The position numbers were made by a program, and so were the translations under genes. A stretch of DNA of 53,007 nt, taken from Halochromatium glycolicum. Lineage in GTDB: Bacteria > Pseudomonadota > Gammaproteobacteria > Chromatiales > Chromatiaceae. The DNA lies in NCBI RefSeq assembly GCF_016584085.1, contig NZ_NRSJ01000037.1, forward strand, positions 1 through 53,007, read 5' to 3'. The notes under the pieces are model-generated. The model did not search any database. It was not told the DNA's origin and saw only the letters and a program-made list of their open reading frames with translations. Below, one piece after another: positions 16,162 through 25,330 of this stretch. Position 1 is the stretch's first letter. Each line of letters begins with the position of its first letter.

Positions 16162-17418
16162 ATGGCCCTCGATAAGCACCAAACTCCGATGCTCGACCAA
16201 CTTGAGGACGGCCCCTGGCCGAGCTTCATCTCGGGCATCAAGCGCCTTCGCGACGAGCACGGCGACGAGCGCATCAACTCCGTCACCAACGACCTGCTCG
16301 GCCAGCTGGAGCACTCCTACGAGACCCGTAAAGGGTACTGGAAGGGTGGCACCGTCTCGGTCTACGGCTACGGCGGCGGCATCATTCCGCGCTTCTCCGA
16401 GGTCGGCAAGGCGTTCCCGAAGTCCAAGGAGTTCCATACCCTGCGCGTCCAGCCGCCGGCTGGTAATCACTACAGCACCGCGATGCTGCGTCAGCTGGCC
16501 GACAGCTGGGAGAAGCACGGGTCGGGTCTGGTTACCTTCCACGGTCAGACCGGTAATATCATGTTCATCGGGGCCGACACCCAGGCGACCCAGCACTTCT
16601 TCGACGAGATCAACGACTATGGCTGGGACCTCGGCGGTGCCGGCCCCTGCGTCCGGACGGCGATGTCCTGTGTCGGCGCGGCGCGCTGCGAGATGTCCTG
16701 CACCAACGAGCTGAAGGCCCACCGTGCGCTCGTGAACAACTTCACCGACGACGTCCACCGTCCGGCGCTGCCGTACAAGTTCAAGTTCAAGGTCTCGGGC
16801 TGCGCGAACGACTGCCAGAACGCGATCGAGCGCTCGGACTTCGCCGTGCTCGGCACCTGGCGCGACGACATGAAGGTCGATCAGGATGAGGTGAAGGCCT
16901 ACGTCAAGGCCAAGGGCCGCCAGTACATCATCGATAACGTCATCACCCGCTGCCCGACCCAGGCGCTGTCGCTGAACGACGACGACACCCTGAACGTCAA
17001 CAACCGTGACTGCGTGCGCTGCATGCACTGTCTGAACGTGATGCCGAAGGCGCTGCATCCCGGCGACGACAAGGGTGTTACGATCCTGATCGGTGGTAAG
17101 CGCACGCTCAAGATCGGTGACCTGATGGGCACCGTGATCGTGCCATTCAAGAAGCTCGAGACCGAGGAAGACTACGAAGAGATGGTCGAGATGGCCGAGA
17201 ACATCATCGACTTCTGGGCCGAGAACGGGCTCGAGCACGAGCGCTGCGGCGAGATGATCGAGCGCATCGGCCTCGCCAACTTCCTCGATGGCATCGGCAT
17301 CGAGGCTGATCCGAACATGCTGAGCCACCCGCGTCAGAGCTCCTACGTCCGGATGGACGGTTGGGACGAGGCGGCCGAGCAGTGGTTCGAGCGTCAAGCC
17401 GAGAAGGCCGCGGGCTAA
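16162..17418 (+). CDS. dsrA: Reverse dissimilatory sulfite reductase, alpha subunit
   Basis: Alpha subunit of siroheme sulfite reductase, run in the oxidative direction to form sulfite from sulfane sulfur delivered by DsrC. The 418-residue length matches A. vinosum DsrA. Siroheme/[4Fe-4S] cysteines occur in CVGAARCEMSC and SGCANDCQNAI. A ferredoxin insert carries CVRCMHCLNVMP. The start is the ATG at 16162 (MALDKHQTPML) after AGGAGAG; the frame is open to 16084 but that part lacks homology. It is first in a 15-gene dsr operon, with dsrB 124 bp downstream. Confidence 0.97.
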   Translation: MALDKHQTPMLDQLEDGPWPSFISGIKRLRDEHGDERINSVTNDLLGQLEHSYETRKGYWKGGTVSVYGYGGGIIPRFSEVGKAFPKSKEFHTLRVQPPAGNHYSTAMLRQLADSWEKHGSGLVTFHGQTGNIMFIGADTQATQHFFDEINDYGWDLGGAGPCVRTAMSCVGAARCEMSCTNELKAHRALVNNFTDDVHRPALPYKFKFKVSGCANDCQNAIERSDFAVLGTWRDDMKVDQDEVKAYVKAKGRQYIIDNVITRCPTQALSLNDDDTLNVNNRDCVRCMHCLNVMPKALHPGDDKGVTILIGGKRTLKIGDLMGTVIVPFKKLETEEDYEEMVEMAENIIDFWAENGLEHERCGEMIERIGLANFLDGIGIEADPNMLSHPRQSSYVRMDGWDEAAEQWFERQAEKAAG

Positions 17419-17447
17419 CGTCCCGCCGACCTCCGGCCTAGGCCTGC

Positions 17448-17482
17448 GCCGGCGAGCTGCGCCTAATGGCGTGCTCGCCGGC
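17448..17482 (+). promoter_or_regulatory. Hairpin between dsrA and dsrB
   Basis: Perfect 10-bp arms GCCGGCGAGC and GCTCGCCGGC with a 15-base loop that can itself pair. There is no T run. It lies in the 124-bp dsrA-dsrB gap and may stabilise or process the mRNA. Confidence 0.55.
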
Positions 17483-17542
17483 CCGAGTCGCGCCGAATTA
17501 GATCAGCACCTAATTGTTTTCTGATTGACTGGAGAGTTTTCG

Positions 17543-18616
17543 ATGGCTAAAGACATGCGCGAGCCCATCGAGTCTGGTTGTCCCGACCCGTGGCAGTACA
17601 TGCATCCGGTGATGCGCAAGAACTTTGGGCAGTGGAAGTGGCACGACCATCCGCGGCCGGGCGTGCTGCGCCATGTCGCCTACAGCGGCGACGAGATCTG
17701 GACCGTCCGTGCCGGCACCCAGCGCATCCTGGACGTCTTCACGCTGCGCAAGCTGTGCGACATCGGCGATGAGTACGCCGACGGCTACGTCCACTTCACG
17801 CTGCGCTCGAACATCGAGTACATGGTGACCGACGAGTCGCGGGTCACGCCGCTGATCAACGCGCTCGAGGACGCCGGCTTCATCGTCGGCGGCACCCAGA
17901 ACTCGGTGACGATGATCTCGCACACCCAGGGCTGGCTGCACTGCGACATCCCCGGCACCGACGCCTCCGGCGTGGTCAAGGCGATGATGGACGAACTCAT
18001 CGACGAGTTCCGCAACGCCAATATGCCCAACCGGGTGCATATCACCACCAGCTGCTGCCAGATCAACTGCGGCGGCCAGGGTGACATCGCGATCAACGTG
18101 CAGCACACCAAGCCGCCGAAGATCAACCACGATCTAGTCGCCAACGTCTGTGAGCGGCCGTCGGTCGTCGCCCGCTGCCCGGTCGCGGCCATCCGCCCGG
18201 CGATGGTCAACGGCAAGCCCTCGCTCGAGGTCGACGAGCGCAAGTGCATCTGCTGCGGTGCCTGCTATCCGCCGTGCCCGCCGATGCAGATCAACGACGC
18301 CGAGCACACCAAGCTGGCGATCTGGGTCGGTGGCAACCACTCCAACGCCCGCGGTAAGCCGACCTTCCAGAAGCTCGTCGCCGCCGGCATCCCGAACAAC
18401 CCGCCGCGCTGGCCCGAGGCGACCGCGATCGTCAAGCGCATCCTCAAGGCCTACAAGGAAGGCGCCCGGGATTGGGAACGGATCAACGAGTGGATCGAGC
18501 GCATCGGCTGGCCGCGCTTCTTCGAAGAGGTCGAGCTGCCGTTCACCAAGTACCACATCGATACCTGGCGCGGCTCTCGTGCCAGCTTCAACGCCTCTTC
18601 CTATATCCGTTTCTAA
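17543..18616 (+). CDS. dsrB: Reverse dissimilatory sulfite reductase, beta subunit
   Basis: Beta subunit of the alpha2-beta2 sulfite reductase, which carries the active siroheme. The 357-residue protein has the cluster cysteines in TTSCCQINCGGQGDIA and a ferredoxin motif CICCGACYPPCPPM. The start is ATG 17543 (MAKDMREPIES) after TGGAGAG; the track to 17525 lacks a ribosome site. It follows dsrA and precedes dsrE by 36 bp. Presence of dsrEFH and dsrL downstream shows that this is the oxidative type. Confidence 0.97.
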   Translation: MAKDMREPIESGCPDPWQYMHPVMRKNFGQWKWHDHPRPGVLRHVAYSGDEIWTVRAGTQRILDVFTLRKLCDIGDEYADGYVHFTLRSNIEYMVTDESRVTPLINALEDAGFIVGGTQNSVTMISHTQGWLHCDIPGTDASGVVKAMMDELIDEFRNANMPNRVHITTSCCQINCGGQGDIAINVQHTKPPKINHDLVANVCERPSVVARCPVAAIRPAMVNGKPSLEVDERKCICCGACYPPCPPMQINDAEHTKLAIWVGGNHSNARGKPTFQKLVAAGIPNNPPRWPEATAIVKRILKAYKEGARDWERINEWIERIGWPRFFEEVELPFTKYHIDTWRGSRASFNASSYIRF

Positions 18617-18652
18617 CGAACGGATTCCGGAGCCCACACTAGCGAGGTCGCA

Positions 18653-19045
18653 ATGAAGTTCGCAATCCAGGTCAATGAAGGACCCTACCAGCACCAGGCT
18701 GCCGATTCGGCGTATTTCTTCGCCAAGGCGGCCCTCGAGAAGGGGCACGAGGTGTTTCGTGTCTTCTTCTACCACGATGGCGTCAACAACTCGACGCGGC
18801 TAACCACGCCGCCTCAGGACGACCGCAACATCGTCGAGCGCTGGGCCGAGCTTGCGGAACAATATGACCTCGATATGGTCGTCTGTGTCGCCGCTGCTCA
18901 GCGGCGCGGCGTGGTCGACGAGGGTGAGGCGCAACGCAACGGCAAGGATGCCACCAACATCCATCCCCGGTTTCGCATCTCCGGCCTCGGACAGCTGGTC
19001 GAGGCGGCGATTCAATCCGACCGGCTTGTCGTCTTCGGCGACTGA
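18653..19045 (+). CDS. dsrE: Sulfurtransferase subunit DsrE
   Basis: Part of the cytoplasmic DsrE2F2H2 hexamer that receives sulfur (from TusA) and passes it to DsrC. The 130-residue protein has the active cysteine at residue 78 (MVVCVAAAQRRGV), the same position as shown in A. vinosum. Homologous to TusD. Short gaps to dsrB and dsrF place it firmly in the operon. Confidence 0.96.
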   Translation: MKFAIQVNEGPYQHQAADSAYFFAKAALEKGHEVFRVFFYHDGVNNSTRLTTPPQDDRNIVERWAELAEQYDLDMVVCVAAAQRRGVVDEGEAQRNGKDATNIHPRFRISGLGQLVEAAIQSDRLVVFGD

Positions 19046-19081
19046 TCAACCCGACCGGAACGCAAACGAGGGGAATCCATC

Positions 19082-19492
19082 ATGTCTGAAAGCATTAAAC
19101 AGTTTCTCTACCTCAACCGTAAGGCGCCCTACGGCACCATCTATGCCTGGGAGTCGCTCGAGGTCGTGCTGATTGGGGCGGCCTTCGATCAGGACGTCAG
19201 CCTGGCCTTTGTCGAGGACGGTGTCTTCCAATTGACCAAGAACCAGGACACCTCGGCGGTTGGAATGAAGAACTTCTCGCCGACCTATGCGGCGCTGGGC
19301 GATTACGAGGTCAAGAAGATCTATGTCGAGAAGGAGTCGCTCGAAGAGCGCGGCTTGTCGCTCGATGACCTTCAGCATTTGACCTGGGAGGACGAGGATG
19401 ACGACTGGGCCGAGAAAGATTCGATCCACCTCGTCACTCGTTCCGAGATGACCGCTATCATGGACGGCGCCGACGTCGTCTTCAGCTTCTGA
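19082..19492 (+). CDS. dsrF: Sulfur-relay subunit DsrF
   Basis: TusC-like subunit of the DsrEFH hexamer, 136 residues. It has no cysteine at all, consistent with a structural rather than sulfur-carrying role. N-terminus KQFLYLNRKAPYGTIYAWES is typical. It has an acidic stretch (WEDEDDDWAEKD). It lies 36 bp after dsrE and 25 bp before dsrH. Confidence 0.95.
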   Translation: MSESIKQFLYLNRKAPYGTIYAWESLEVVLIGAAFDQDVSLAFVEDGVFQLTKNQDTSAVGMKNFSPTYAALGDYEVKKIYVEKESLEERGLSLDDLQHLTWEDEDDDWAEKDSIHLVTRSEMTAIMDGADVVFSF

Positions 19493-19517
19493 CGATCGCG
19501 CGATCACGAGGAGAACG

Positions 19518-19826
19518 ATGAGCACACTGCACACCGTCAATAAGTCGCCGTTCGAGAAGACGTCGCTGGCCGCCTGTCTCGGTCACGCCAGTGCCGGCTC
19601 GGCCGTCCTGCTGCTGGAGGACGGCGTCTATGCCGCGCTTGCCCAGACCAGTGCCGAGGCCCAGGTCAAAGGCGCGCTCGACTCCGTCAAGGTCTATGTC
19701 TTGGGGCCTGACCTCCAGGCTCGTGGCCTGTCCGAGGAACGCGTCATTCCCGGAATCAGCGTCGTGGACTATGCCGGCTTCGTGGATCTCGCCGCGGAGC
19801 ACGAAAAGGTCCAGGCCTGGTTGTAG
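19518..19826 (+). CDS. dsrH: Sulfur-relay subunit DsrH
   Basis: TusB-like subunit of DsrEFH, 102 residues. Cys20 (LAACLGHAS) is the conserved DsrH cysteine. The rest has the expected alternating strands and helices (AVLLLEDGVYAAL, VKVYVLGPDLQARGL). A T-rich stretch follows its stop codon (19824-19842), upstream of dsrC. Confidence 0.95.
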   Translation: MSTLHTVNKSPFEKTSLAACLGHASAGSAVLLLEDGVYAALAQTSAEAQVKGALDSVKVYVLGPDLQARGLSEERVIPGISVVDYAGFVDLAAEHEKVQAWL

Positions 19827-19862
19827 TTTTTTCTGTTTCTCACTGAATCGAGGAGAGCAAAG

Positions 19863-20195
19863 ATGCCAATCGAAGTGAATGGTAAGACGTTCGAGACCGA
19901 CGAAGAAGGCTACCTGGCCAACATCAATGATTGGGAGCCCGGCGTCGCTGAGGTGATGTCGAAGGAAGATGATCTCGAGCTCACCGACGAGCACTGGGAC
20001 ATCATCAACTTCCTGCGTGAGTACTACGAGGAGTACCAGATCGCACCGGCGGTCCGGGTGCTGACGAAGGCTGTTGGTAAGAAGATGGGCAAGGATAAGG
20101 GCAACAGCAAGTACCTGTACGGTCTGTTCCCCTATGGCCCGGCCAAGCAGGCGTGCCGCTACGCTGGCCTGCCGAAGCCGACCGGCTGCGTCTGA
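19863..20195 (+). CDS. dsrC: Sulfur-carrier protein DsrC
   Basis: Small sulfur carrier that presents persulfide/trisulfide sulfur to DsrAB and is oxidised again by DsrMKJOP. The 110-residue protein ends with the flexible arm KQACRYAGLPKPTGCV; both redox cysteines, Cys98 and Cys109, are present, ten residues apart. The ribosome site GAGGAGA precedes the ATG. A hairpin after the gene and a 184-bp gap before dsrM suggest separate or higher expression of dsrC. A Cys-less paralogue lies at 13049. Confidence 0.97.
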   Translation: MPIEVNGKTFETDEEGYLANINDWEPGVAEVMSKEDDLELTDEHWDIINFLREYYEEYQIAPAVRVLTKAVGKKMGKDKGNSKYLYGLFPYGPAKQACRYAGLPKPTGCV

Positions 20196-20236
20196 TCGCA
20201 TCGACCGTGCGGTCGGCCCGAGGGCCGGCCGATGGG

Positions 20237-20256
20237 CCGAGCCCAGTACGGCTCGG
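20237..20256 (+). promoter_or_regulatory. Hairpin after dsrC
   Basis: CCGAGCC and GGCTCGG with a 6-base loop, preceded by the small inverted repeat GACCG-TG-CGGTC just upstream. It sits in the 184-bp dsrC-dsrM gap and lacks a T run. It could limit read-through into dsrM or protect the dsrC message. Confidence 0.45.
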
Positions 20257-20379
20257 TCTCGCCGGGCACGCCATGACTGGCCGCGCCCGGCTCCGATCGC
20301 ATTCTCGATATTGCGCACCAGAGGTCCGGCTCTTGATGAGCGGACACCACTGAGCCTACGCCACTGAGGTAGCGGAAAC

Positions 20380-21111
20380 ATGTCGTTTCTGTCGGATGTT
20401 TACGCCGGTCTGTTCTATTTCGCGGCCTTTGTGCTGGTCGCCGGGTTGACCAATAAGGTCATCCAATATGCGCGCACCCCTGCGCCGCTGAAGATCCCGA
20501 CGACACCAGCGCCGACCACGAAGACGGGCGTTGCGCTGCGTCTCACACGCGAGGTGGTGTTCTTCGAGAGCCTGTTCCGCGGGAGTAAATGGACCTGGAT
20601 CTTTGGCTGGATGTTCCACTTCGGCCTGTTCCTGGTCACGCTGCGGCATCTACGCTACTTCCTAGAGCCGGTCCCGATGCCGATCCAGCTGATTCAGCCG
20701 TTCGGTATCTACGGCGGTATTGCAATGGTCATCGGCCTAGCCGGGCTCTGGGGGCGTCGCTTCCTCGTCGACCGAGTGCGCTATATCACCGCCTTGTCTG
20801 ATCATCTGATCCTGGCCCTACTGATCACGATCGGCCTCTCCGGTCTAATGATGCGGTTCGTGGTTCACACCGACATCATGCGGGTGAAGCAATTCTTTCA
20901 GGGGCTCTATGTCGGCCAGGTCTATACGCTGCCGGCCGACCCGCTGCTGCTGCTGCACCTACTCTTGGTGGCGGTGCTGATGATCATCTTCCCATACAGC
21001 AAGCTCCTGCATGCGCCGGGGCTCTTCTTCAGCCCGTCGCGAAACCAGGTCGACAATCCTCGCGAGCAGCGCCACCTCGCGCCTTGGGCTCGGCGTCTGG
21101 AACAGGACTGA
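20380..21111 (+). CDS. dsrM: Membrane cytochrome b subunit DsrM
   Basis: NarI-like di-heme b membrane subunit of DsrMKJOP, which links DsrC oxidation to the quinone pool. The 243-residue protein has about five membrane helices, for example YAGLFYFAAFVLVAGLTNKV, WIFGWMFHFGLFLVTLRHL and LLLLHLLLVAVLMIIFPYS, with histidines in helices that fit heme b ligation. It is followed by dsrK after 54 bp. Confidence 0.94.
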   Translation: MSFLSDVYAGLFYFAAFVLVAGLTNKVIQYARTPAPLKIPTTPAPTTKTGVALRLTREVVFFESLFRGSKWTWIFGWMFHFGLFLVTLRHLRYFLEPVPMPIQLIQPFGIYGGIAMVIGLAGLWGRRFLVDRVRYITALSDHLILALLITIGLSGLMMRFVVHTDIMRVKQFFQGLYVGQVYTLPADPLLLLHLLLVAVLMIIFPYSKLLHAPGLFFSPSRNQVDNPREQRHLAPWARRLEQD

Positions 21112-21165
21112 CACAATCCTGTCTCTCCGATGATGTTTAGCGACGTTTCGATGCGAGGTTGAATC

Positions 21166-22698
21166 ATGGCGAAGGCCGACTTCGAAGTCCCCGAACTCCA
21201 ACAGTATCCCGAGATCCCGGCTGTCGAGCCTGGCGTGATGGCGCACTCGAGCCCGTTCAAGTCGAAGCCGCAATTCCAGGCAGACCTTGGCTTTCCGGGG
21301 GAGCTCGTCGACGATTGGCAGAAGAAGGCGCTCGATAAGATGGGTGACCTACTCAGCCGTTATCGTTCGCTGCGGGTCTACCTCGACTCCTGCGTCAAGT
21401 GCGGCTCCTGTACCGATAAGTGCCATTACTATCTCGGCACCCATGACCCGAAGAACATGCCGGTCGGTCGACAGGACCTGATGCGCAAGGTCTACCGGCG
21501 CCATTTCACGCTCGCAGGGCGTCTGTTTCCAAAGCTGGTCGGGGCCGAGGACCTGACCGAAGAGGTCCTGGGCGACTGGTACAGCTACTACCATCAGTGC
21601 TCCCAATGTCGCCGGTGCTCGGTCTTCTGTCCCTACGGCATCGATACCGCCGAGATCTCGATGGCCGCGCGCGAGATCATGGACCACATCGGCGTCGGGC
21701 AAAAATACTGCAACGAGATCATCGGGAAGGTCTACAAGATCGGTAATAACCTCGGCCTTCCCGGTCCTGCATTGGCCGATACCCTCGAAGGGCTCGAGGA
21801 GGATGTCTTCGATGACACCGGCGTCGAGGTCAAGTACCCGCTCGACCAGGAAGGGGCCGAGATCCTGCTGGTCACGCCCTCGGCCGACTTCTTCGCTGAG
21901 CCCCATGTCGATGGGCTGATCGGCTATGGCAAGGTCTTCCACGAGGCTGGCGTCAGCTGGACACTCAGTAGTCATGCCTCCGAGGCGGCCAACTTCGGCA
22001 TGTTCATCGGCTCCTACGAGAACATGCGCCGGGTCGCGCTCCGCATCCGCGAGGCCGCGATCAAGCTCGGTGTCAAGCGCATCGTGTTCGGCGAGTGCGG
22101 TCATGCCTGGCGCGTCGCTTACAGCTTCCTGAACACGCTGGCCGGCCCCTGGGATTTCCTCGATCAGCGTTACCCGATCCCGCAGCACATCTGCGAGTTC
22201 ACCTATGGGCTGATCCAAGAGGGCAAGCTCAACCTCGACAAGAGTCGCAATGACGACATGGTGCTGACGTACCACGACTCGTGCAACGTCGCCCGTGCCT
22301 CAAGGATGGGCGACCGGCCCGGCGGGCAGTTCGACATCCCGCGCGCGATCATCCGCGCGACCTGCAATCACTTCTATGACATGGACGAGGAGACCATCCG
22401 CGACCGCACCTTCTGCTGCGGCGGTGGTGGTGGCCTTCTGACCGATGACCTGATGGAGGTGCGGGTCAAAGGGGCGCAGCCGCGTGTCGAGGCGCTGAAC
22501 AACGTGATCCAGGAGAAAGGTGTGACGCACATGGCCGCGATCTGTGCCATCTGCAAGAGCCAGTTCACCAAGGTGCTGCCGTACTACGGCATGGACCTCG
22601 ACCAGATCGTCAGCGTCCACCAGCTGGTCTCGAATGCGCTGGTTCTGACCGGCGAGGAGACCGAGGACGAAGACGAGGCCGCCGACGAGGCGGCCTGA
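21166..22698 (+). CDS. dsrK: Iron-sulfur heterodisulfide-reductase-like subunit DsrK
   Basis: Cytoplasmic catalytic subunit of DsrMKJOP, HdrD-like, thought to act on DsrC thiols. Two ferredoxin motifs, CVKCGSCTDKC and CSQCRRCSVFCPYG, are followed by CCG-type motifs (FGECGHAWR, TFCCGGGGGLL and the later CAICKSQF). Length is 510 residues. The tail is acidic (EETEDEDEAADEAA). It is followed by a 149-bp gap with nothing notable before dsrL. Confidence 0.95.
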   Translation: MAKADFEVPELQQYPEIPAVEPGVMAHSSPFKSKPQFQADLGFPGELVDDWQKKALDKMGDLLSRYRSLRVYLDSCVKCGSCTDKCHYYLGTHDPKNMPVGRQDLMRKVYRRHFTLAGRLFPKLVGAEDLTEEVLGDWYSYYHQCSQCRRCSVFCPYGIDTAEISMAAREIMDHIGVGQKYCNEIIGKVYKIGNNLGLPGPALADTLEGLEEDVFDDTGVEVKYPLDQEGAEILLVTPSADFFAEPHVDGLIGYGKVFHEAGVSWTLSSHASEAANFGMFIGSYENMRRVALRIREAAIKLGVKRIVFGECGHAWRVAYSFLNTLAGPWDFLDQRYPIPQHICEFTYGLIQEGKLNLDKSRNDDMVLTYHDSCNVARASRMGDRPGGQFDIPRAIIRATCNHFYDMDEETIRDRTFCCGGGGGLLTDDLMEVRVKGAQPRVEALNNVIQEKGVTHMAAICAICKSQFTKVLPYYGMDLDQIVSVHQLVSNALVLTGEETEDEDEAADEAA

Positions 22699-22847
22699 CG
22701 ATCAGCCGGCAGCAGGGCGCGTCTCGGCAATAGGGTCGGCAGATTGAGAAAGCAGCTAACACGAGCTTGGGGTACGCCTCGTAGCCCGCGCCAACGAATC
22801 GATTCAGGGGCCTAGCTCGACTTCGACTGTTCTTAGGAGCGTTATCG

Positions 22848-24809
22848 ATGGCAACTTCCAGTGACGAAATGACCAAACTTTCCTGGCGCCGCTTCGAGGA
22901 TGGCGACAACGTCTGGGATAACCTGACCGAGCAGATCTTCGTTCAGGACACCTCGCACAAGTGCCCGACCTATGTGCACAAGACGCCACCCTGTCAGGGG
23001 AGTTGCCCATCGGGCGAGGACATCCGCGGCTGGCTGCAGATCGTGCGCGGTCTCGAGAAGCCACCAGAAGGGATGACCTGGCAGGAGTACGCCTTCCGGC
23101 GCTCCACCGATGCGAATCCGTTCCCGTCGATGATGGGGCGTGTCTGTCCGGCGCCTTGTCAGGACGGCTGCAACCGTAACGAGGTCGAGGACTTCGTCGG
23201 CATCAACGCGGTCGAGCAGTTCATCGGCGACAACGCCACCGCGCAGGGCTACAGGTTCGAGCCCGCCCCGTTCAGCACCGGCAAGCGCATCGCGATCATC
23301 GGCGGTGGTCCGGCCGGCCTGGCCGCGGCTTATCAGCTGCGTCGCAAGGGCCACGCGGCCACCGTGTTCGAGGCCAACAGCGAACTCGGCGGGATGTTCC
23401 GCTACGGGATTCCGGGCTACCGCGTCCCGCGCGATGCCCTGGACGCCGAGATCAACCGTATCCTCGATATGGGTGACATCGAGCTGAAGATGAGCACCAA
23501 GGTTGGTGTTGATGTCACGGTCGAGCAGCTCGAGCAGGACTACGACGCCATCCTCTGGGCCATCGGCTGTCAGTCCGGCCGCGGGCTGCCGGTGCCGGGC
23601 TGGGAGGGCACCCCGAACTGCGTCTCCGGTGTCGCCTTTCTGAAGGCCTTCAACGAAGGCCGCATGAAGGTCACGGCCGAGAAGGTCGTCTGCGTCGGCG
23701 GCGGTGATACCTCGATCGACGTCGTCTCGGTCGCCCGCCGTCTTGGCCACATCACCAAGTCCGGTAAGAGCGATCTGCCTGAGACCGTGATCCACGACGG
23801 CTATGTCGCCCACGACACCGCGATGACCGCGGCCGCCGAGGGCGCCGAGGTGACGCTGACCTCACTGTTCACGCGCGAGAAGATGACCGCGGCCGAGCAT
23901 GAGGTCCATGACGCGCTGCACGAGGGTGTGACCATCCTCGACGGCGTGATGCCGACCGAGGTCATCAAGAACGACGAGGGCCGCGCCATCGGCCTCAAGG
24001 TCGCCGACTGCGAGATGAAGGATGGACGCCCGACCCCGGTCGAGGGCACCGAGCGCGTGCTCGATGCCGATCTGGTGGTTGCGGCCATCGGCCAGGGCGG
24101 CGAGCTCAGCGGCCTCGAAGACTTGGATAATGGCCGCGGCCTGATGAACAGCGACAAGTTCTATCAGGTCCCGGACAAGCCGGGCCACTTCGTCGCTGGC
24201 GACATCATCCGCCCGCACCTGCTGACGACGGCCATCGGCCAGGCTTGGATCGCGGTCGAGTCGATCGACGAGTACGTCAACAAGGCCGAGCACAAGCGCC
24301 GGCCTAAGGTCGACGTGCACCACTTCGACCTGCTGGCCAAGCTCAATGAGGCGAAGCTGGCACCGGAGACCTTCGACGTCAACGAGAGCGGCGACCTGCG
24401 CGGGACCTCCGACGCCAAGTATGCGATCCATAACTATGAGGATCGCTCCGGCGCCGAGGTCATCCCGCACGATGAGCTCTATCTCGGCCACTTCCCGTAC
24501 ACGCCGCGGGTGCTGCGCAAGGAAGAGGTGCCGAGCTCGGAAGAGGTGCTTGGCCATTTCAAGGAACGCGTGATCGGCTACTCGGAAGAGGACGCGGTCA
24601 ACGAGGCCAAGCGCTGCATGAGCTGCGGCATGTGCTTCGAGTGCGACAACTGCGTGATCTTCTGCCCGCAGGATGCCGTGTTCCGGGTCAACAAGGCCGA
24701 GAGCACCACTGGTCGTTACGTCGATACCGACTACGACAAGTGCATCGGTTGCCATATCTGCGCCGATGTCTGCCCGACCGGCTACATCAAGATGGGCCTC
24801 GGTGAATAA
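22848..24809 (+). CDS. dsrL: Iron-sulfur flavoprotein DsrL, NAD(P)H:acceptor oxidoreductase
   Basis: GltD-like flavoprotein that couples DsrAB to NAD(P). It is essential for sulfur oxidation in A. vinosum. Domains in order: an N-terminal FeS segment (PPCQGSCPSGEDI), an FAD-binding loop (IAIIGGGPAGLAAAY), an NAD(P)-binding loop (VCVGGGDTSIDVVSVARRL), and a C-terminal ferredoxin part (CMSCGMCFECDNC, CIGCHICADVCPTG). The 653-residue length and the C-terminal ferredoxin fit the DsrL-1 type. Its presence argues for the oxidative Dsr pathway. Confidence 0.95.
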   Translation: MATSSDEMTKLSWRRFEDGDNVWDNLTEQIFVQDTSHKCPTYVHKTPPCQGSCPSGEDIRGWLQIVRGLEKPPEGMTWQEYAFRRSTDANPFPSMMGRVCPAPCQDGCNRNEVEDFVGINAVEQFIGDNATAQGYRFEPAPFSTGKRIAIIGGGPAGLAAAYQLRRKGHAATVFEANSELGGMFRYGIPGYRVPRDALDAEINRILDMGDIELKMSTKVGVDVTVEQLEQDYDAILWAIGCQSGRGLPVPGWEGTPNCVSGVAFLKAFNEGRMKVTAEKVVCVGGGDTSIDVVSVARRLGHITKSGKSDLPETVIHDGYVAHDTAMTAAAEGAEVTLTSLFTREKMTAAEHEVHDALHEGVTILDGVMPTEVIKNDEGRAIGLKVADCEMKDGRPTPVEGTERVLDADLVVAAIGQGGELSGLEDLDNGRGLMNSDKFYQVPDKPGHFVAGDIIRPHLLTTAIGQAWIAVESIDEYVNKAEHKRRPKVDVHHFDLLAKLNEAKLAPETFDVNESGDLRGTSDAKYAIHNYEDRSGAEVIPHDELYLGHFPYTPRVLRKEEVPSSEEVLGHFKERVIGYSEEDAVNEAKRCMSCGMCFECDNCVIFCPQDAVFRVNKAESTTGRYVDTDYDKCIGCHICADVCPTGYIKMGLGE

Positions 24810-24837
24810 GCAACCTACAGCACTGCAGGAGACGTCG

Positions 24838-25305
24838 ATGGCAGAAGTCTTGTCCAAAGGCGTCCTCCTCGCGTTTCTGTCCGTCGCGCTCGGCCTGAGC
24901 GCGATGGCCAAGGCCGAGGAGGTCGGCGATTTCGTGCAACCCAGCTCGAAAGCGGCGGCGGTCGAGAACTGCGTCGAGCCGACCGAATACATGCGCCGCA
25001 ATCACTTCGAGCTGATCCGTCACCAACGCGACGAGACGGTCTATGGGGGCATTCGTGGGGCCAAGCATAGCCTCTCGGGCTGCGTTTCATGCCACGTCGG
25101 CTACGACCGTCAGGGCACGCCGATCGAGATCGACGCAGAGGGACAGTTCTGCAGCAGCTGCCATGACTATGCCGCGGTGGAGATGAACTGCTTCGACTGC
25201 CACGCCACGGTGCCCAAGGGCGAGGCCTGGAACCACGAGGTTGCTGCCGCGCATGCGCATCCGACCGGCGCAGCGCCGCTCGCTGCGACCAGCGCTGAGC
25301 GGTGA
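24838..25305 (+). CDS. dsrJ: Periplasmic triheme cytochrome c DsrJ
   Basis: Triheme c subunit of DsrMKJOP. The N-terminus (LSKGVLLAFLSVALGLSAMA) is a signal or anchor helix. Heme motifs are CVSCH (Cys82), CSSCH (Cys105) and CFDCH (Cys118). One of the three hemes in this family is known to have unusual His/Cys ligation; a candidate Cys is in AVENCVEPTEY. Start is ATG 24838, after AGGAGA. Length is 155 residues. Confidence 0.94.
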   Translation: MAEVLSKGVLLAFLSVALGLSAMAKAEEVGDFVQPSSKAAAVENCVEPTEYMRRNHFELIRHQRDETVYGGIRGAKHSLSGCVSCHVGYDRQGTPIEIDAEGQFCSSCHDYAAVEMNCFDCHATVPKGEAWNHEVAAAHAHPTGAAPLAATSAER

Positions 25306-25330
25306 AGCAGTGAGCGAGGCGAGCGAATCG

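Noticed and set aside
16036..17397. 453-residue minus-strand frame opposite dsrA
   Set aside because: Shadow of dsrA.
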